Shown: positions 50,522 to 59,204 of the stretch, piece by piece | Layout: each line of letters starts with the position of its first letter | Numbering within the stretch: position 1 is the stretch's first letter | NCBI RefSeq assembly: GCF_008932115.1 | Contig: NZ_CP044543.1 | Coordinates: 2,672,501 to 2,736,500 of the forward strand | DNA: 64,000 nt | Origin: Bradyrhizobium betae | GTDB lineage: Bacteria > Pseudomonadota > Alphaproteobacteria > Rhizobiales > Xanthobacteraceae | Direction: 5' to 3' | Translations under genes and position numbers: made by a program | The notes under the pieces: model-generated | Databases searched by the model: none | What the model was told of the DNA's origin: nothing | The model's input: the letters and a program-made list of their open reading frames with translations, nothing else

Positions 50522-50698
50522 ATGGAACACGAGGACATCGCCCTCAACAGCGTGCTCGGCCTTGAACTGAACCGCGTGTTTTTCGCCGTCCACGAAACGG
50601 CGAACAAGCAGAAGATCATCGAGTTCGCGCGCGAGGTGCTGCAAAGCGAGCACGCGGAGCGGCCCGGCAGCGTGTTGCCGGAAGGACCGGCGAGCTAG
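50522..50698 (+). CDS. Possible small protein of 58 residues
   Basis: An ATG-started frame, MEHEDIALNSVLGLELNRVF and on through QKIIEFAREVLQSEHAERPG, ending TAG at 50698. It has normal codon bias with GC-rich third positions and an amphipathic helical middle part. The ribosome binding site is weak. It lies in the gap between bjaR (divergent) and a LysR gene. Reality uncertain, but the composition favours coding over chance. Confidence 0.45.
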   Translation: MEHEDIALNSVLGLELNRVFFAVHETANKQKIIEFAREVLQSEHAERPGSVLPEGPAS

Positions 50699-50883
50699 AG
50701 CGCAGTCGCAGCAAATGCGACGCCGATGAAACGGATCGCGCGCCGATGCCCCGTCGTTCAAACGGGCTGATTTTAGTCGAAACAATCCGACTCCCGTCCA
50801 CATCGTCCCCCACTTGCAGCTGGATGACATCGCGGCTCTCGTGAGATGATCGCCGCCACGATCCTCATTCGGATGCCCGGGAC

Positions 50884-51828
50884 ATGATGACGCTGCGCCA
50901 GGTTGAAGTGATCCGTGCCGTGATGGTGACGGGCACCATCGGCGGCGCGGCGAAGCTGCTCAACGTGTCGGCGCCGGGGATCAGCCGCCTGGTCAAATAC
51001 ACCGAGCGCTCGCTCGGCATCCGTTTCTTCCAGCGCCAGAACGGCCGCTACTTCCCGACGCCGGAAGCCGAGAGCATTTTCGAGCAGATCAACGGCGTCT
51101 ACAAGAAGGTGGACGATCTCTCCGAGATCATCTCCAAGATCGGCCGGGGCGGATTGTCGGAGCTGCGCATCGGCTCGGTGCCGAGCATCTCGCAGGTGAT
51201 GGTGCCGCGCGCGATCGAGCGCGTCCGGCGCCGCTATCCCGATCTCGGCATCGACATCAACATCCTCAAGCTCGAGGAAGCCATCGACTACCTGATGCTC
51301 GGCCGCGGCGAGTGCGTCGCGATGAGCTACCGCCTGGAGCATTCCGGCCTCGACTTCATGCCGCTCGCATCGGGCGAGCTCTATTGCATCGTGCCGCCGG
51401 GCCACGAGCTTGCCGGTCGCAAGCAGGTCTCGGCCGCCGAGATCACCCGCTATCCGCTGATCGGCATCGATCCCAACGACCCCTACGGACGGATCATGGC
51501 CGATATCTTCGCGCGCAACCGGCTCGACTACGACATCACCATCCGCGCGCGCTTCGGCACCACCGTCTGCGCATTGGTGAAGGCCGGGCTCGGCATCGCC
51601 TTCATCGACCAGTTCACGGTGGCCCATGGCGGCTATCCCGGCATCGAGCTGCTCAGGATCACCGAGCCGACCCGGTTCGACACCTACATCGCGGTCAAGC
51701 GCGGCGCGCCGCTGTCGCTGCATGCCGAGCATTTCATCGAATCCCTGCGTACCGAGATGCGCGCGATCGAGCCGTCCCGCGGCAACGGCAGGGCCGCGCC
51801 GGCGCGCGGGCGAAAGAAAATAACATGA
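50884..51828 (+). CDS. LysR family transcriptional regulator
   Basis: A 314-residue regulator. The N-terminal winged HTH spans residues 1-65 (MTLRQVEVIRAVMVTGTIGGAAKLLNVSAPGISRLVKYTERSLGIRFFQRQNGRYFPT). The effector domain includes SELRIGSVPSISQVMVPRAIERVRRRYPDL and GTTVCALVKAGLGIAFIDQFT. It precedes aroE and the dehydroshikimate dehydratase gene on the same strand and may control them. A 57-residue frame begins at ATG 51825, overlapping its stop. Confidence 0.92.
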   Translation: MMTLRQVEVIRAVMVTGTIGGAAKLLNVSAPGISRLVKYTERSLGIRFFQRQNGRYFPTPEAESIFEQINGVYKKVDDLSEIISKIGRGGLSELRIGSVPSISQVMVPRAIERVRRRYPDLGIDINILKLEEAIDYLMLGRGECVAMSYRLEHSGLDFMPLASGELYCIVPPGHELAGRKQVSAAEITRYPLIGIDPNDPYGRIMADIFARNRLDYDITIRARFGTTVCALVKAGLGIAFIDQFTVAHGGYPGIELLRITEPTRFDTYIAVKRGAPLSLHAEHFIESLRTEMRAIEPSRGNGRAAPARGRKKIT

Positions 51829-51998
51829 CGTTAGGTTTGTTGGATAAATGGGTAATTGTGTTAGGCGGGGGACAGGCTATCGTCGCACCGGAAAACGCAT
51901 TGAAAGCGCCCTTGAAAGCCCACGTCGAAGCCCCCTTCGAAGCCCCCTTCGAAGCCCACTTCGAAGCCCACTTGGAATTGCGCGGATTTCCCCGCTAA
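51825..51998 (+). other. Doubtful 57-codon frame overlapping the LysR stop
   Basis: The ATG overlaps the LysR stop (ATGA). The first ~20 codons are unusually AT-rich for the region, then the frame runs through the 12-bp tandem repeat as tetrapeptides LKAP, LKAH, VEAP, FEAP, FEAH, FEAH. It ends at TAA 51996-51998, forty bases before aroE. No homology sign. It may be non-coding promoter sequence; listed for completeness. Confidence 0.25.
51900..51971 (+). repeat. 12-bp tandem repeat, six units
   Basis: Units begin at 51900, 51912, 51924, 51936, 51948 and 51960 with consensus TTCGAAGCCCMC; the first two read TTGAAAGC. The last four differ by at most two bases. It lies between LysR and aroE. Repeat length near one helical turn could allow phased protein binding or replication slippage. 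Confidence 0.85.
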
Positions 51999-52038
51999 TG
52001 GCCGGGACCGAAGGCTCCCAGCGAGACGATAGAAAGCC

Positions 52039-52917
52039 ATGTCCAAGCGCGGATACGCCGCCAGCAAGAAGCTCCTCACCGGCCTGATCGGCGCGCCGAT
52101 CGCGCATTCCGCGTCCCCCGCAATGCACGAGCGCGCCGCCGAGGCGCTCGGCCTGCGCTGTCACTACCAGCTCATCGAAGTCGCCGGCGCCGATGCGGCC
52201 GGGCTCGCCATGATGCTCGAAGGCGTGCGCCGCCTGGGCTTCGCCGGCGTCAATGTCACGTTCCCCTACAAGGAAGCGGTGGTGCCGCTACTCGACGCGC
52301 TGGCGCCGGGCGCGGCCGCGATGGGCGCCGTCAACACCGTCGTCGTCAAGGACGGACGGCTGACCGGCCACAACACCGACACGACAGGCTTTGCGCGCGC
52401 GGTGGCGCCGCTGCTGGCGCCCTCCGGCAACGCCGTCGCCGTGATCGGCGCGGGCGGCGTCGGCAAGGCGATCGCCTTCGCGCTGGCGAGCCTCGACGTG
52501 GCCGACATTCGCATTTTCGACAGCGAGCCCGCGCGCGCCGAGACGCTGGCCTCCCTGCTTGCCCCGCGGGGCGGCGCGAGGGTGGCTGCAGGCGTCGAGG
52601 ACGCACTGCATGGCGCAACCGGTCTCGTCAACGGCACGCCGGTCGGCATGTTGCCGAACCGGGACATGCCCGTTGCGGCCACGCTGCTGCACGACAAATT
52701 GTGGGTGGCGGACGCGGTATATTCGCCGCTGATCACCCCGCTGCTCGCCGCGGCGCAGGAGCGCGGCGCGCGGATCATGACCGGACGTGAGCTCGCGATC
52801 TACCAGGCCGCCGACGCCTTCGAGCTGTTCACCGGTCTTGCCCCCTCGACCGAGATCATGGGAGAGGCTTTCGACGAGGTGATGGCGGCGCGAAGTTCGA
52901 CCTATCACCCGGCGTAA
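52039..52917 (+). CDS. aroE: Shikimate dehydrogenase family protein
   Basis: A 292-residue NAD(P)-dependent dehydrogenase. Substrate-binding motifs are IGAPIAHSASPAMHERAAEALG, NVTFPYKEAVVP (catalytic Lys) and GHNTDTTGF (catalytic Asp); the nucleotide site is AVIGAGGVGKAI. The end, GRELAIYQAADAFELFTG, is typical. Linkage to a dehydroshikimate dehydratase and a LysR gene suggests a catabolic shikimate/quinate dehydrogenase producing 3-dehydroshikimate, rather than the biosynthetic AroE; cofactor (NAD or NADP) is not clear from sequence. Confidence 0.9.
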   Translation: MSKRGYAASKKLLTGLIGAPIAHSASPAMHERAAEALGLRCHYQLIEVAGADAAGLAMMLEGVRRLGFAGVNVTFPYKEAVVPLLDALAPGAAAMGAVNTVVVKDGRLTGHNTDTTGFARAVAPLLAPSGNAVAVIGAGGVGKAIAFALASLDVADIRIFDSEPARAETLASLLAPRGGARVAAGVEDALHGATGLVNGTPVGMLPNRDMPVAATLLHDKLWVADAVYSPLITPLLAAAQERGARIMTGRELAIYQAADAFELFTGLAPSTEIMGEAFDEVMAARSSTYHPA

Positions 52918-52974
52918 TCCAAGCGGCCGGACACAAGGCCGCGGACAATACCGGGACATCGAGGGAGGAATGGG

Positions 52975-54873
52975 ATGAGATCCGCGCATGGAGCAGGCAG
53001 CATGAACAAGCGCTCGATCGCAACCGTTTCCCTTTCAGGTGCTCTCGACGAAAAGCTCCGCGCCATCGCATCCGCCGGCTTCGACGCGGTCGAGATTTTC
53101 GAGAACGACCTGTTGTCGTTTGGATCAGGTCCGCGCGAAGTGGCGCAGCTCTGCAAGGATCTCGATCTCGAGATCTGTGCGTTCCAGCCGTTCCGCGATT
53201 TCGAGGGCATGCCGGAGCCGCAGCGCTCGCGCAACTTCGCCCGCGCCGAGCGGAAGTTCGACCTGATGCAGGAACTCGGCACCGACCTGCTGCTGATCTG
53301 CTCCAACGTTTCCCCTAGCTCGCTCGGCGGCATCGACCGCGCCGCGGACGATTTCCGCGAGCTTGGCGAGCGCGCGGCCAAACGCAATCTGCGGGTCGGC
53401 TACGAGGCGCTGGCCTGGGGCCGCCATGTCAACGACTACCGCGACGCCTGGGAGATCGTGCGCCGCGCCGATCATCCCTCGATCGGAATCATCCTCGACA
53501 GTTTTCACGCACTGGCCCCGGGGTTTCCGGTCCGCGCAATGGCCTCGATCCCCGGCGACAAGATCTTTCTGGTGCAGCTAGCCGACGCACCGAAGCTCGA
53601 ACTCGACATCCTGTCGTGGAGCCGGCACTTCCGCTCCTTCCCCGGCCAGGGCGACCTGCCGGTTGGTGAGTTCATGGCGGCGATCGCGGCGACCGGCTAT
53701 GCCGGGCCGCTGTCGCTGGAGATCTTCAACGACCAGTTCCGCGCCGGCTCGGCTGCACAGACCGCCATCGACGGCCTGCGCTCGCTGATCCTGCTGGAGG
53801 ACCAGCTCGCACCGGATTGGCCCAAGCTCGTCAGTGAGCCACTGGCGCCGAAAGCCAGGAGCCGCGGCACCGGCTTCATCGAGTTCGCCGTCAACGAGAC
53901 CAAGGCCGGCGAGCTCGCGCAACTGTTCGCTCAGCTCGGCTTCCGCAAGACCGGCAAGCACCGCAGCAAGGCCGTGGAGCGCTGGTCGCAAGGCAAGGTC
54001 GAACTGGTAATCAATTGCGAGACCGACGGCTTTGCGCATTCGCACTACGTCACCCACGGCCCCGGTGTCTGCGCCATCGCGCTCGATGTCGACAATGCCG
54101 GCCTCGCCATGCGGCGCGCCGAGACGCTGAAGGCGCGCACCTTCTACCAGCCGGTCGGGCCCGGCGAACTCGAGATCCCCGCGATCCACGGTGTCGGCGG
54201 CAGCCTGCTGTATTTCCTCGATCAGGCCGGCAAGAACTGGGACACGGATTTCGAACCCGTGGCCAGCGATGCCGGCACGGACGCGCTGCTGGCGGTGGAC
54301 CACATCGCGCAGTCGATGCCCTATGACGAGATGCTGTCCTGGCTGCTGTTCTACACCGGCATCCTCGACCTCAAGCGTCTGCCGCAGATGGAGATCGCCG
54401 ACCCCAGAGGCCTCGTGCAGAGCCAGGCCGTCGTCAATGCCGACCAGAGCCTGCGTTTCGTGCTGAACGGCTCCTCCGCCAACCGCACCCTGCCGGCCCG
54501 CTTCATCTCGGAGTTCTTCGGCTCAGGCGTGCAGCACGTCGCATTCTCCTGCAACGACATCTTCGCGACGGTCGCGGAGATGCGCGAGCGCGGCGCGGAC
54601 TTCCTGGATATTCCTGACAATTACTACGACGACATCGAAGCCAAATACGACCTCTCGCCCGGCCTGATGGCGCAGCTGCGCGCCAACCACATCCTCTACG
54701 ACCGCGAGGGCGACGGCGAGTTCTTCCAGGTCTACACGCACATCTTCGACGAGCGGTTCTTCTTCGAAGTCGTCGAGCGGAGGGACTATCAGGGGTTCGG
54801 CACGGCCAATGCCGGGATCAGGCTCGCGGCGCAGGCGCGAGAGGTAAGGCCTGTGAGCATGCCGCGGGTGTGA
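52975..54873 (+). CDS. quiC: Bifunctional 3-dehydroshikimate dehydratase / HPPD-like protein (QuiC type)
   Basis: A 632-residue protein of two parts. Residues ~10-285 form a sugar-phosphate-isomerase-like TIM barrel (VGYEALAWGRHVNDY, GIILDSFHALA, IPGDKIFLVQLADAP, PLSLEIFNDQF), with Glu/Asp/Gln/Glu metal ligands as in bacterial 3-dehydroshikimate dehydratases that make protocatechuate. Residues ~295-620 resemble 4-hydroxyphenylpyruvate dioxygenase (vicinal oxygen chelate repeats: GVQHVAFSCNDIFATVAEMRERGADFLDIPDNYYDD; late EFFQVYTHIFDERFFFEVVERRDYQGFG). ATG 52975 has GAGGGAGG upstream. The C-terminal domain's reaction is unclear. Links aroE to protocatechuate. Confidence 0.87.
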   Translation: MRSAHGAGSMNKRSIATVSLSGALDEKLRAIASAGFDAVEIFENDLLSFGSGPREVAQLCKDLDLEICAFQPFRDFEGMPEPQRSRNFARAERKFDLMQELGTDLLLICSNVSPSSLGGIDRAADDFRELGERAAKRNLRVGYEALAWGRHVNDYRDAWEIVRRADHPSIGIILDSFHALAPGFPVRAMASIPGDKIFLVQLADAPKLELDILSWSRHFRSFPGQGDLPVGEFMAAIAATGYAGPLSLEIFNDQFRAGSAAQTAIDGLRSLILLEDQLAPDWPKLVSEPLAPKARSRGTGFIEFAVNETKAGELAQLFAQLGFRKTGKHRSKAVERWSQGKVELVINCETDGFAHSHYVTHGPGVCAIALDVDNAGLAMRRAETLKARTFYQPVGPGELEIPAIHGVGGSLLYFLDQAGKNWDTDFEPVASDAGTDALLAVDHIAQSMPYDEMLSWLLFYTGILDLKRLPQMEIADPRGLVQSQAVVNADQSLRFVLNGSSANRTLPARFISEFFGSGVQHVAFSCNDIFATVAEMRERGADFLDIPDNYYDDIEAKYDLSPGLMAQLRANHILYDREGDGEFFQVYTHIFDERFFFEVVERRDYQGFGTANAGIRLAAQAREVRPVSMPRV

Positions 54874-54875
54874 TG

Positions 54876-55029
54876 CCCCTCTCCCCTTGTGGGAGAGGGT
54901 GGCTCGCCGCTCAGCGGCGAGACGGGTGAGGGGTATCTCTCCACGAGCACATCTCTCGCAGTTGAATACGTGGAGAGACACCCCTCATCCGGCGCTTCGC
55001 GCCACCTTCTCCCACAAGGGGAGAAGGGA
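54876..55029. repeat. Palindromic intergenic repeat, family D (copy 1)
   Basis: Starts CCCTCTCCCCTTGTGGGAGAGGG and ends CTTCTCCCACAAGGGGAGAAGGG, with inner ACCCCTCA/TGAGGGGT and CTCTCCACG/CGTGGAGAG pairs. It lies between convergent quiC and a binding-protein gene. A second copy lies at 57799-57936. Confidence 0.85.
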
Positions 55030-55054
55030 CTACGTCGCTTGTAGCTAAATCACC

Positions 55055-56227
55055 TCACTTCATCGCGCATTTGTCGTGGAAACGATCCTGGTCGTTCTCG
55101 ACGATCGTCGCGACCGTCTTCAGCGAGAGCTGGCCTTCGCCGTCCTTGACCACGTCCTGGAGATAGAAGCTCTGCACCGGGATGTGGTTCTTGCCGTATT
55201 TGAAGGGGCCGCGCAGCGACTTGAAGTTGGCCTTCTCCATCTCGGCCTTCATCGCGTCCTTCTTGCTGGTGTCGCCCTTCACCGCGACGACGGCGCTGTT
55301 GATGAGCTGGGCCGCGTCATAGGCTTGCGCGCCGTAATAGGTCGGGCGCAGGCCGGTGTACTTCTTGCGGTAGTCGGCGACGAAGCGCTTGTTCTGCTCG
55401 TTGGGCAGGTCGTTGACCCATTCCTGCGCACCGGGAACACCGAGCGCATTTTCCTTCTGCAGCGGCAGCGACAGCTCGTCGACGGTGAACGCAGTGTAGA
55501 GCGGCATCGTGCTCTTCAGGCCGGCCTGCGCATATTGATTGAGGAACTGCACGCCGGCCGCACCGGGATAGAACACGAAGATCGATTCCGCGCCCGAGGC
55601 ACGCGCCTTGGAGAGCTCGGCGGAGAAATCGAGCTGGCTCGGCCAGACCGTGTACTCCTCGCCCTTGACCTCGCCCTTGAAGGTGCTCTTCACGCCCGCG
55701 AGCATGTCCTTGCCCGCCGCGTAGTTCGGGCCGATCAGGAACACGCTCTTGACGCCCTTCTGGTTCATGTAGAGGCCCATGGCGGCCGGCGTCTGGTCGT
55801 TCTGCCAGGAGGTCGAGAACACGTAAGGGCTGCACAGCTCGCCCGCGAGCTGCGACGGGCCGGCATTGGCCGAGATCAGGAAGGTCTGCGAGTCCACCGC
55901 GGTCTTGAGCGAGGCCAGCAGCACGTTCGACCAGATGTAGCCGACGATGAAATCGACCTTGTCGGACTGCACCAGCTTCTCGGTCTTCTGCTTGCCGACG
56001 TCGGGCTTCTGCCCGTCGTCCTCGTAGATCACCTCGACCGGCTTGCCGTCCATCTTGCGGCCGATGTGGTCGAGCGCCAGTTCGAAGGAGTTGCGCATGT
56101 CGTTGCCGATCACGGCGGTCGGGCCGCTGAAGGTCGAAACGAAGCCGATCTTGATGGTGTCGCCGGCGAATGCCGGGCTTGCCAGCGTGAGCGCAGCCGC
56201 ACCCGCCAGCCAGAATGCCGTCCTCAT
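55055..56227 (-). CDS. Periplasmic ABC-type substrate-binding protein (type I, LivK-like)
   Basis: A 390-residue protein with a signal peptide (residues 1-22, cleaved after AFA). The type I periplasmic binding fold is seen in IKIGFVSTFSGPTAVIGNDMRNSFELALDHIGRKMDGKPVEVIYEDDGQKPDVGKQKTEKLVQSDKVDFIVGYIWSN and the later LSKARASGAESIFVFYPG. Such proteins deliver branched-chain amino acids or aromatic acids to LivHMGF-type transporters. ATG 56227 follows GGAGGGGAG. It is alone here; with the aromatic catabolism around it, an aromatic ligand is plausible. Confidence 0.9.
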   Translation of the reverse strand: MRTAFWLAGAAALTLASPAFAGDTIKIGFVSTFSGPTAVIGNDMRNSFELALDHIGRKMDGKPVEVIYEDDGQKPDVGKQKTEKLVQSDKVDFIVGYIWSNVLLASLKTAVDSQTFLISANAGPSQLAGELCSPYVFSTSWQNDQTPAAMGLYMNQKGVKSVFLIGPNYAAGKDMLAGVKSTFKGEVKGEEYTVWPSQLDFSAELSKARASGAESIFVFYPGAAGVQFLNQYAQAGLKSTMPLYTAFTVDELSLPLQKENALGVPGAQEWVNDLPNEQNKRFVADYRKKYTGLRPTYYGAQAYDAAQLINSAVVAVKGDTSKKDAMKAEMEKANFKSLRGPFKYGKNHIPVQSFYLQDVVKDGEGQLSLKTVATIVENDQDRFHDKCAMK

Positions 56228-56526
56228 AACCACTCCCCTCCATATTATTGATCCCGGCAGCAGGGTGATCGCCGCCCCGGGTCGTCTCTATTGAACGCAA
56301 AATCTGTCGCGCCGCCAATGGCTCAGCGCCCGCCCCTGCACCATATTTCGCTCCAATCGGGGATGGCAAGAAATATAATTCTACTTACTTCGACCAAAGC
56401 TGCGGCGCTTTTTCACAGACGTCGATACACCCGCCCTATTCCCCGATTGATGACCGCTATTGGACTGTAGCGCCCAATCAGCACTTAAATGAAGGAAGCA
56501 GAGACAGCGAGATTCGAGGACGCATC

Positions 56527-57789
56527 ATGACCACGACACCGCATCGCGTCGTCATCGTCGGCGCCGGCTTCGGCGGCCTCGAGGCGACCTACCGGCTTGC
56601 GGGCGCGCCGGTCGAGATCACCCTGATCGACCGCCGCAACCATCATCTGTTCCAGCCGCTGCTCTACCAGGTCGCGACCGCGTCGCTCGCGACCAGCGAG
56701 ATCGCCTGGCCGGTCCGCCACCTGATGCGCGACCGCCGCGAGGTGACGACGCTGTTTGCGACCGTGAGCGGCGTCGATGCCGACAGGCGCTGCGTACTGA
56801 TCGACGACGGCAGCGAGGTCCCCTACGACACGCTGGTGCTCGCCACCGGCGCACGCCATGCCTATTTCGGCCATGACGAATGGGAGCAGTTCGCGCCCGG
56901 CCTGAAGACGCTGGAGGATGCGACCACGCTGCGCCGTCATATCCTGGTGGCATTCGAGCGCGCCGAGCGCGAGACCGATCCGGCCAGGCGCGCGGCGCGG
57001 CTGACCTTCGTCATCGTCGGCGCCGGTCCCACCGGCGTCGAGCTCGCCGGCACCATCGCCGAGATGGCGCATCACACCCTGCCCGCCGATTTTCGCAACA
57101 TCGACACCACCAAGGCGCGCGTGGTGCTGATCGAGGCCGGGCCGCGCGTGCTGGCCGGATTTCCCGACGATCTCTCGGCCTATGCGCAGGCGTCGCTGGA
57201 AAGGATCGGCGTCGAGGTCGAGCTGGGACAGGCAGTCACCGAAATCAATCGTGAAGGCGTGGTGTTCGGCGGCCAGCTGCTCGCGGCCAAGACACGAATC
57301 TGGGCCGCCGGCGTGCGCGCCTCGCCCGCCGCGGAATGGCTCGGCGCACCAAGCGATCGCGCCGGGCGGGTTCAGGTCGAGGCCGACCTGACCATCCCCG
57401 GCCATCCCGAGATCTTTGCGATCGGCGACACCGTCCTGATCAACGCCTGGGACGGCAAGCCGGTGCCCGGCATCGCGCCGGCGGCGAAGCAGCAGGGCAA
57501 GCATGTCGCCGCAACCATCAAGGCGCGACTGCGCGGCGCGGCGACAGGCCCGTTCCGCTACAAGCATGCCGGCAGCCTCGCGCAGATCGGCAAGCGGCTC
57601 GCGGTGATCGACTTCGGCAATGTCAAACTGCGCGGCACCATCGCGTGGTGGATCTGGGGCATCGCCCACATCTACTTCCTGATCGGGCTCCGCCACCGCC
57701 TCAGCGTCGCGCTCAGCTGGCTCTGGATCTACGCGCGAGATCAGCGGGCGGCGCGGTTGATCACGCAGGGAAGCAGCAAGGTGGTGTAG
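56527..57789 (+). CDS. ndh: NAD(P)/FAD-dependent oxidoreductase, NDH-2 type
   Basis: A 420-residue flavoprotein. An FAD-binding GxGxxG is at the N-terminus (RVVIVGAGFGGLEATYRL), NAD-binding GAGPTGVELAGTIAEMA lies near residue 168, and the FAD-ribityl motif is HPEIFAIGDTVLI. A C-terminal amphipathic/hydrophobic segment (AWWIWGIAHIYFLIGLRHRLSVALSWLWIYA) would attach it to the membrane, as in type II NADH:quinone oxidoreductase. It passes electrons to quinone without pumping protons. Start 56527 has a spaced GAGGA upstream. It stands alone. Confidence 0.92.
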   Translation: MTTTPHRVVIVGAGFGGLEATYRLAGAPVEITLIDRRNHHLFQPLLYQVATASLATSEIAWPVRHLMRDRREVTTLFATVSGVDADRRCVLIDDGSEVPYDTLVLATGARHAYFGHDEWEQFAPGLKTLEDATTLRRHILVAFERAERETDPARRAARLTFVIVGAGPTGVELAGTIAEMAHHTLPADFRNIDTTKARVVLIEAGPRVLAGFPDDLSAYAQASLERIGVEVELGQAVTEINREGVVFGGQLLAAKTRIWAAGVRASPAAEWLGAPSDRAGRVQVEADLTIPGHPEIFAIGDTVLINAWDGKPVPGIAPAAKQQGKHVAATIKARLRGAATGPFRYKHAGSLAQIGKRLAVIDFGNVKLRGTIAWWIWGIAHIYFLIGLRHRLSVALSWLWIYARDQRAARLITQGSSKVV

Positions 57790-57798
57790 TTCTTTCTT

Positions 57799-57936
57799 CC
57801 TTCTCCCCTTGTGGGAGAAGGTGGCGCGAAGCGCCGGATGAGGGGTTCTCTCCACTCGCGAAACTATTCGTGAGGAGAGAGACCCCTCACCCGGCTTCGC
57901 TTTGCGAAGCCACCCTCTCCCACAAGGGGCGAGGGT
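57799..57936. repeat. Palindromic intergenic repeat, family D (copy 2)
   Basis: CCTTCTCCCCTTGTGGGAGAAGG and CCCTCTCCCACAAGGGGCGAGGG at the ends, with ACCCCTC-type inner pairs and GCGCGAAGCGC/GCTTTGCGAAGC pieces. It lies between convergent ndh and a binding-protein gene. Compare 54876-55029. Confidence 0.85.
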
Positions 57937-57955
57937 GCAGCGGCGCGCGCCGCAA

Positions 57956-59167
57956 TCACTTCACCAATTCGCACCCACCCTCGGCCAGCGGCCTGAACGC
58001 CTGCTCCGCCGGAATGGTCGAAACCAGCCTATAATAGTCGTACGGATATTTCGACTCCTCCGGCTTCTTCACCTCGAACAGATACATGGGATGCACGACG
58101 CGGCCGTCCTGGCGGATCGCGGTGTCGCCGAACAGTTTGTCCTTGCCTTTGAATGTCTTCATCTGCGGCACGGCGTCCTTGGCGTTGTCGCTGCCGGTGG
58201 CCGCGACCGCATTGAGATAAGCGAGCGTGGAGGCATAGACGCCAGCCTGGTTGCCGCTCGGCATCTTGCCGTTCATGCCGGGCCGCGCGGCGAACCGCTT
58301 GGCAAACGCGCGGGTGTCATCGTTCATGTCCCAATAGAAGGCCTCCATCAGCTGGAGGCCCTGCGCGACCTTGATGCCCATGCCGTGGACGTCGTTGATG
58401 AAGAGCAGGAACGCGACGAGCTTCTGCCCGTTCTGCTGCACCCCGAACTCGGCCGCCTGCTTCACCGCGTTGATGGTGTCGCCGCCGGCATTGGCAAGGC
58501 CGATCACCTGCGCCTTCGAGCTCTGTGCCTGCAACAGGAAGGACGCGAAATCGGAGGTGCCGAGCGGATGCTTCGAGGAGCCGAGCACCTTGCCGCCGTG
58601 ACCCTCGATGTATTTCTGCGCTTCGGCCTCGATGCCCTTGCCCAGCGCGTAGTCGACCGTGAGGAAGTACCAGTCCTTGCCGCCGCGCGACATCATCGCG
58701 GCCGCCGTGGTGTTGCCGGTGGCCCAGGTGTCGTTGACCCATTGGATGGTGTTGGGCGAGCAGGCCTTGCCGGTGAGATCCGAGCTTGCGGTCGACGACG
58801 CCAGGAAGGTCATGCGGCTGTCGCGCAGCAGCGTGTTGATGGAGAGGCCGACGGCCGAATTCGGCACGTCGACGATGGCATCGACGCCTTCGACATCGAG
58901 CCATTTGCGCGCGATGGCGTTGCCGACATCGGCCTTGTTCTGGTGGTCGGCATAGACGATCTCAACCTTGATGCCTTTGCCGCCGCCGTTGAAATCCTCC
59001 GCCGCCATGCGCGCGGCCTCGACCGAGCCCATGCCGTTGGTATCCTGGAAGATGCCGGAGATGTCGTTGAGCACGCCGACACGCACCACGTTGTCGGAGA
59101 TTTCGGCGCTCGCCGCGCCGCTCATCAGGCTCGCAGCCAGCGCGAGCGTCCATTTCAGATTCTTCAT
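57956..59167 (-). CDS. Periplasmic ABC-type substrate-binding protein linked to CYP199A
   Basis: A 403-residue type I binding protein with a signal peptide (residues 1-21, after ASA). The fold is visible in VVRVGVLNDISGIFQDTNGMGSVEAARMAAEDFNGGGKGIKVEIVYADHQNKADVGNAIARKWLDVEGVDAIVDVPNSAVGLSI and KDWYFLTVDYALGKGIEAEA. It starts 37 bases downstream of the P450 stop on the same strand, behind GGGGAGGGA. Co-transcription suggests uptake of the aromatic acid used by the P450. It could work with LivHMGF; this is inference. Confidence 0.9.
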   Translation of the reverse strand: MKNLKWTLALAASLMSGAASAEISDNVVRVGVLNDISGIFQDTNGMGSVEAARMAAEDFNGGGKGIKVEIVYADHQNKADVGNAIARKWLDVEGVDAIVDVPNSAVGLSINTLLRDSRMTFLASSTASSDLTGKACSPNTIQWVNDTWATGNTTAAAMMSRGGKDWYFLTVDYALGKGIEAEAQKYIEGHGGKVLGSSKHPLGTSDFASFLLQAQSSKAQVIGLANAGGDTINAVKQAAEFGVQQNGQKLVAFLLFINDVHGMGIKVAQGLQLMEAFYWDMNDDTRAFAKRFAARPGMNGKMPSGNQAGVYASTLAYLNAVAATGSDNAKDAVPQMKTFKGKDKLFGDTAIRQDGRVVHPMYLFEVKKPEESKYPYDYYRLVSTIPAEQAFRPLAEGGCELVK

Positions 59168-59204
59168 TATTCCCTCCCCGATTGATTGTTTTCGCCGCCG
59201 GTCG

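Noticed and set aside
51900..51971. Possible CRISPR array
   Set aside because: The 12-bp units are directly adjacent without spacers and no cas genes are present; it is a simple tandem repeat.
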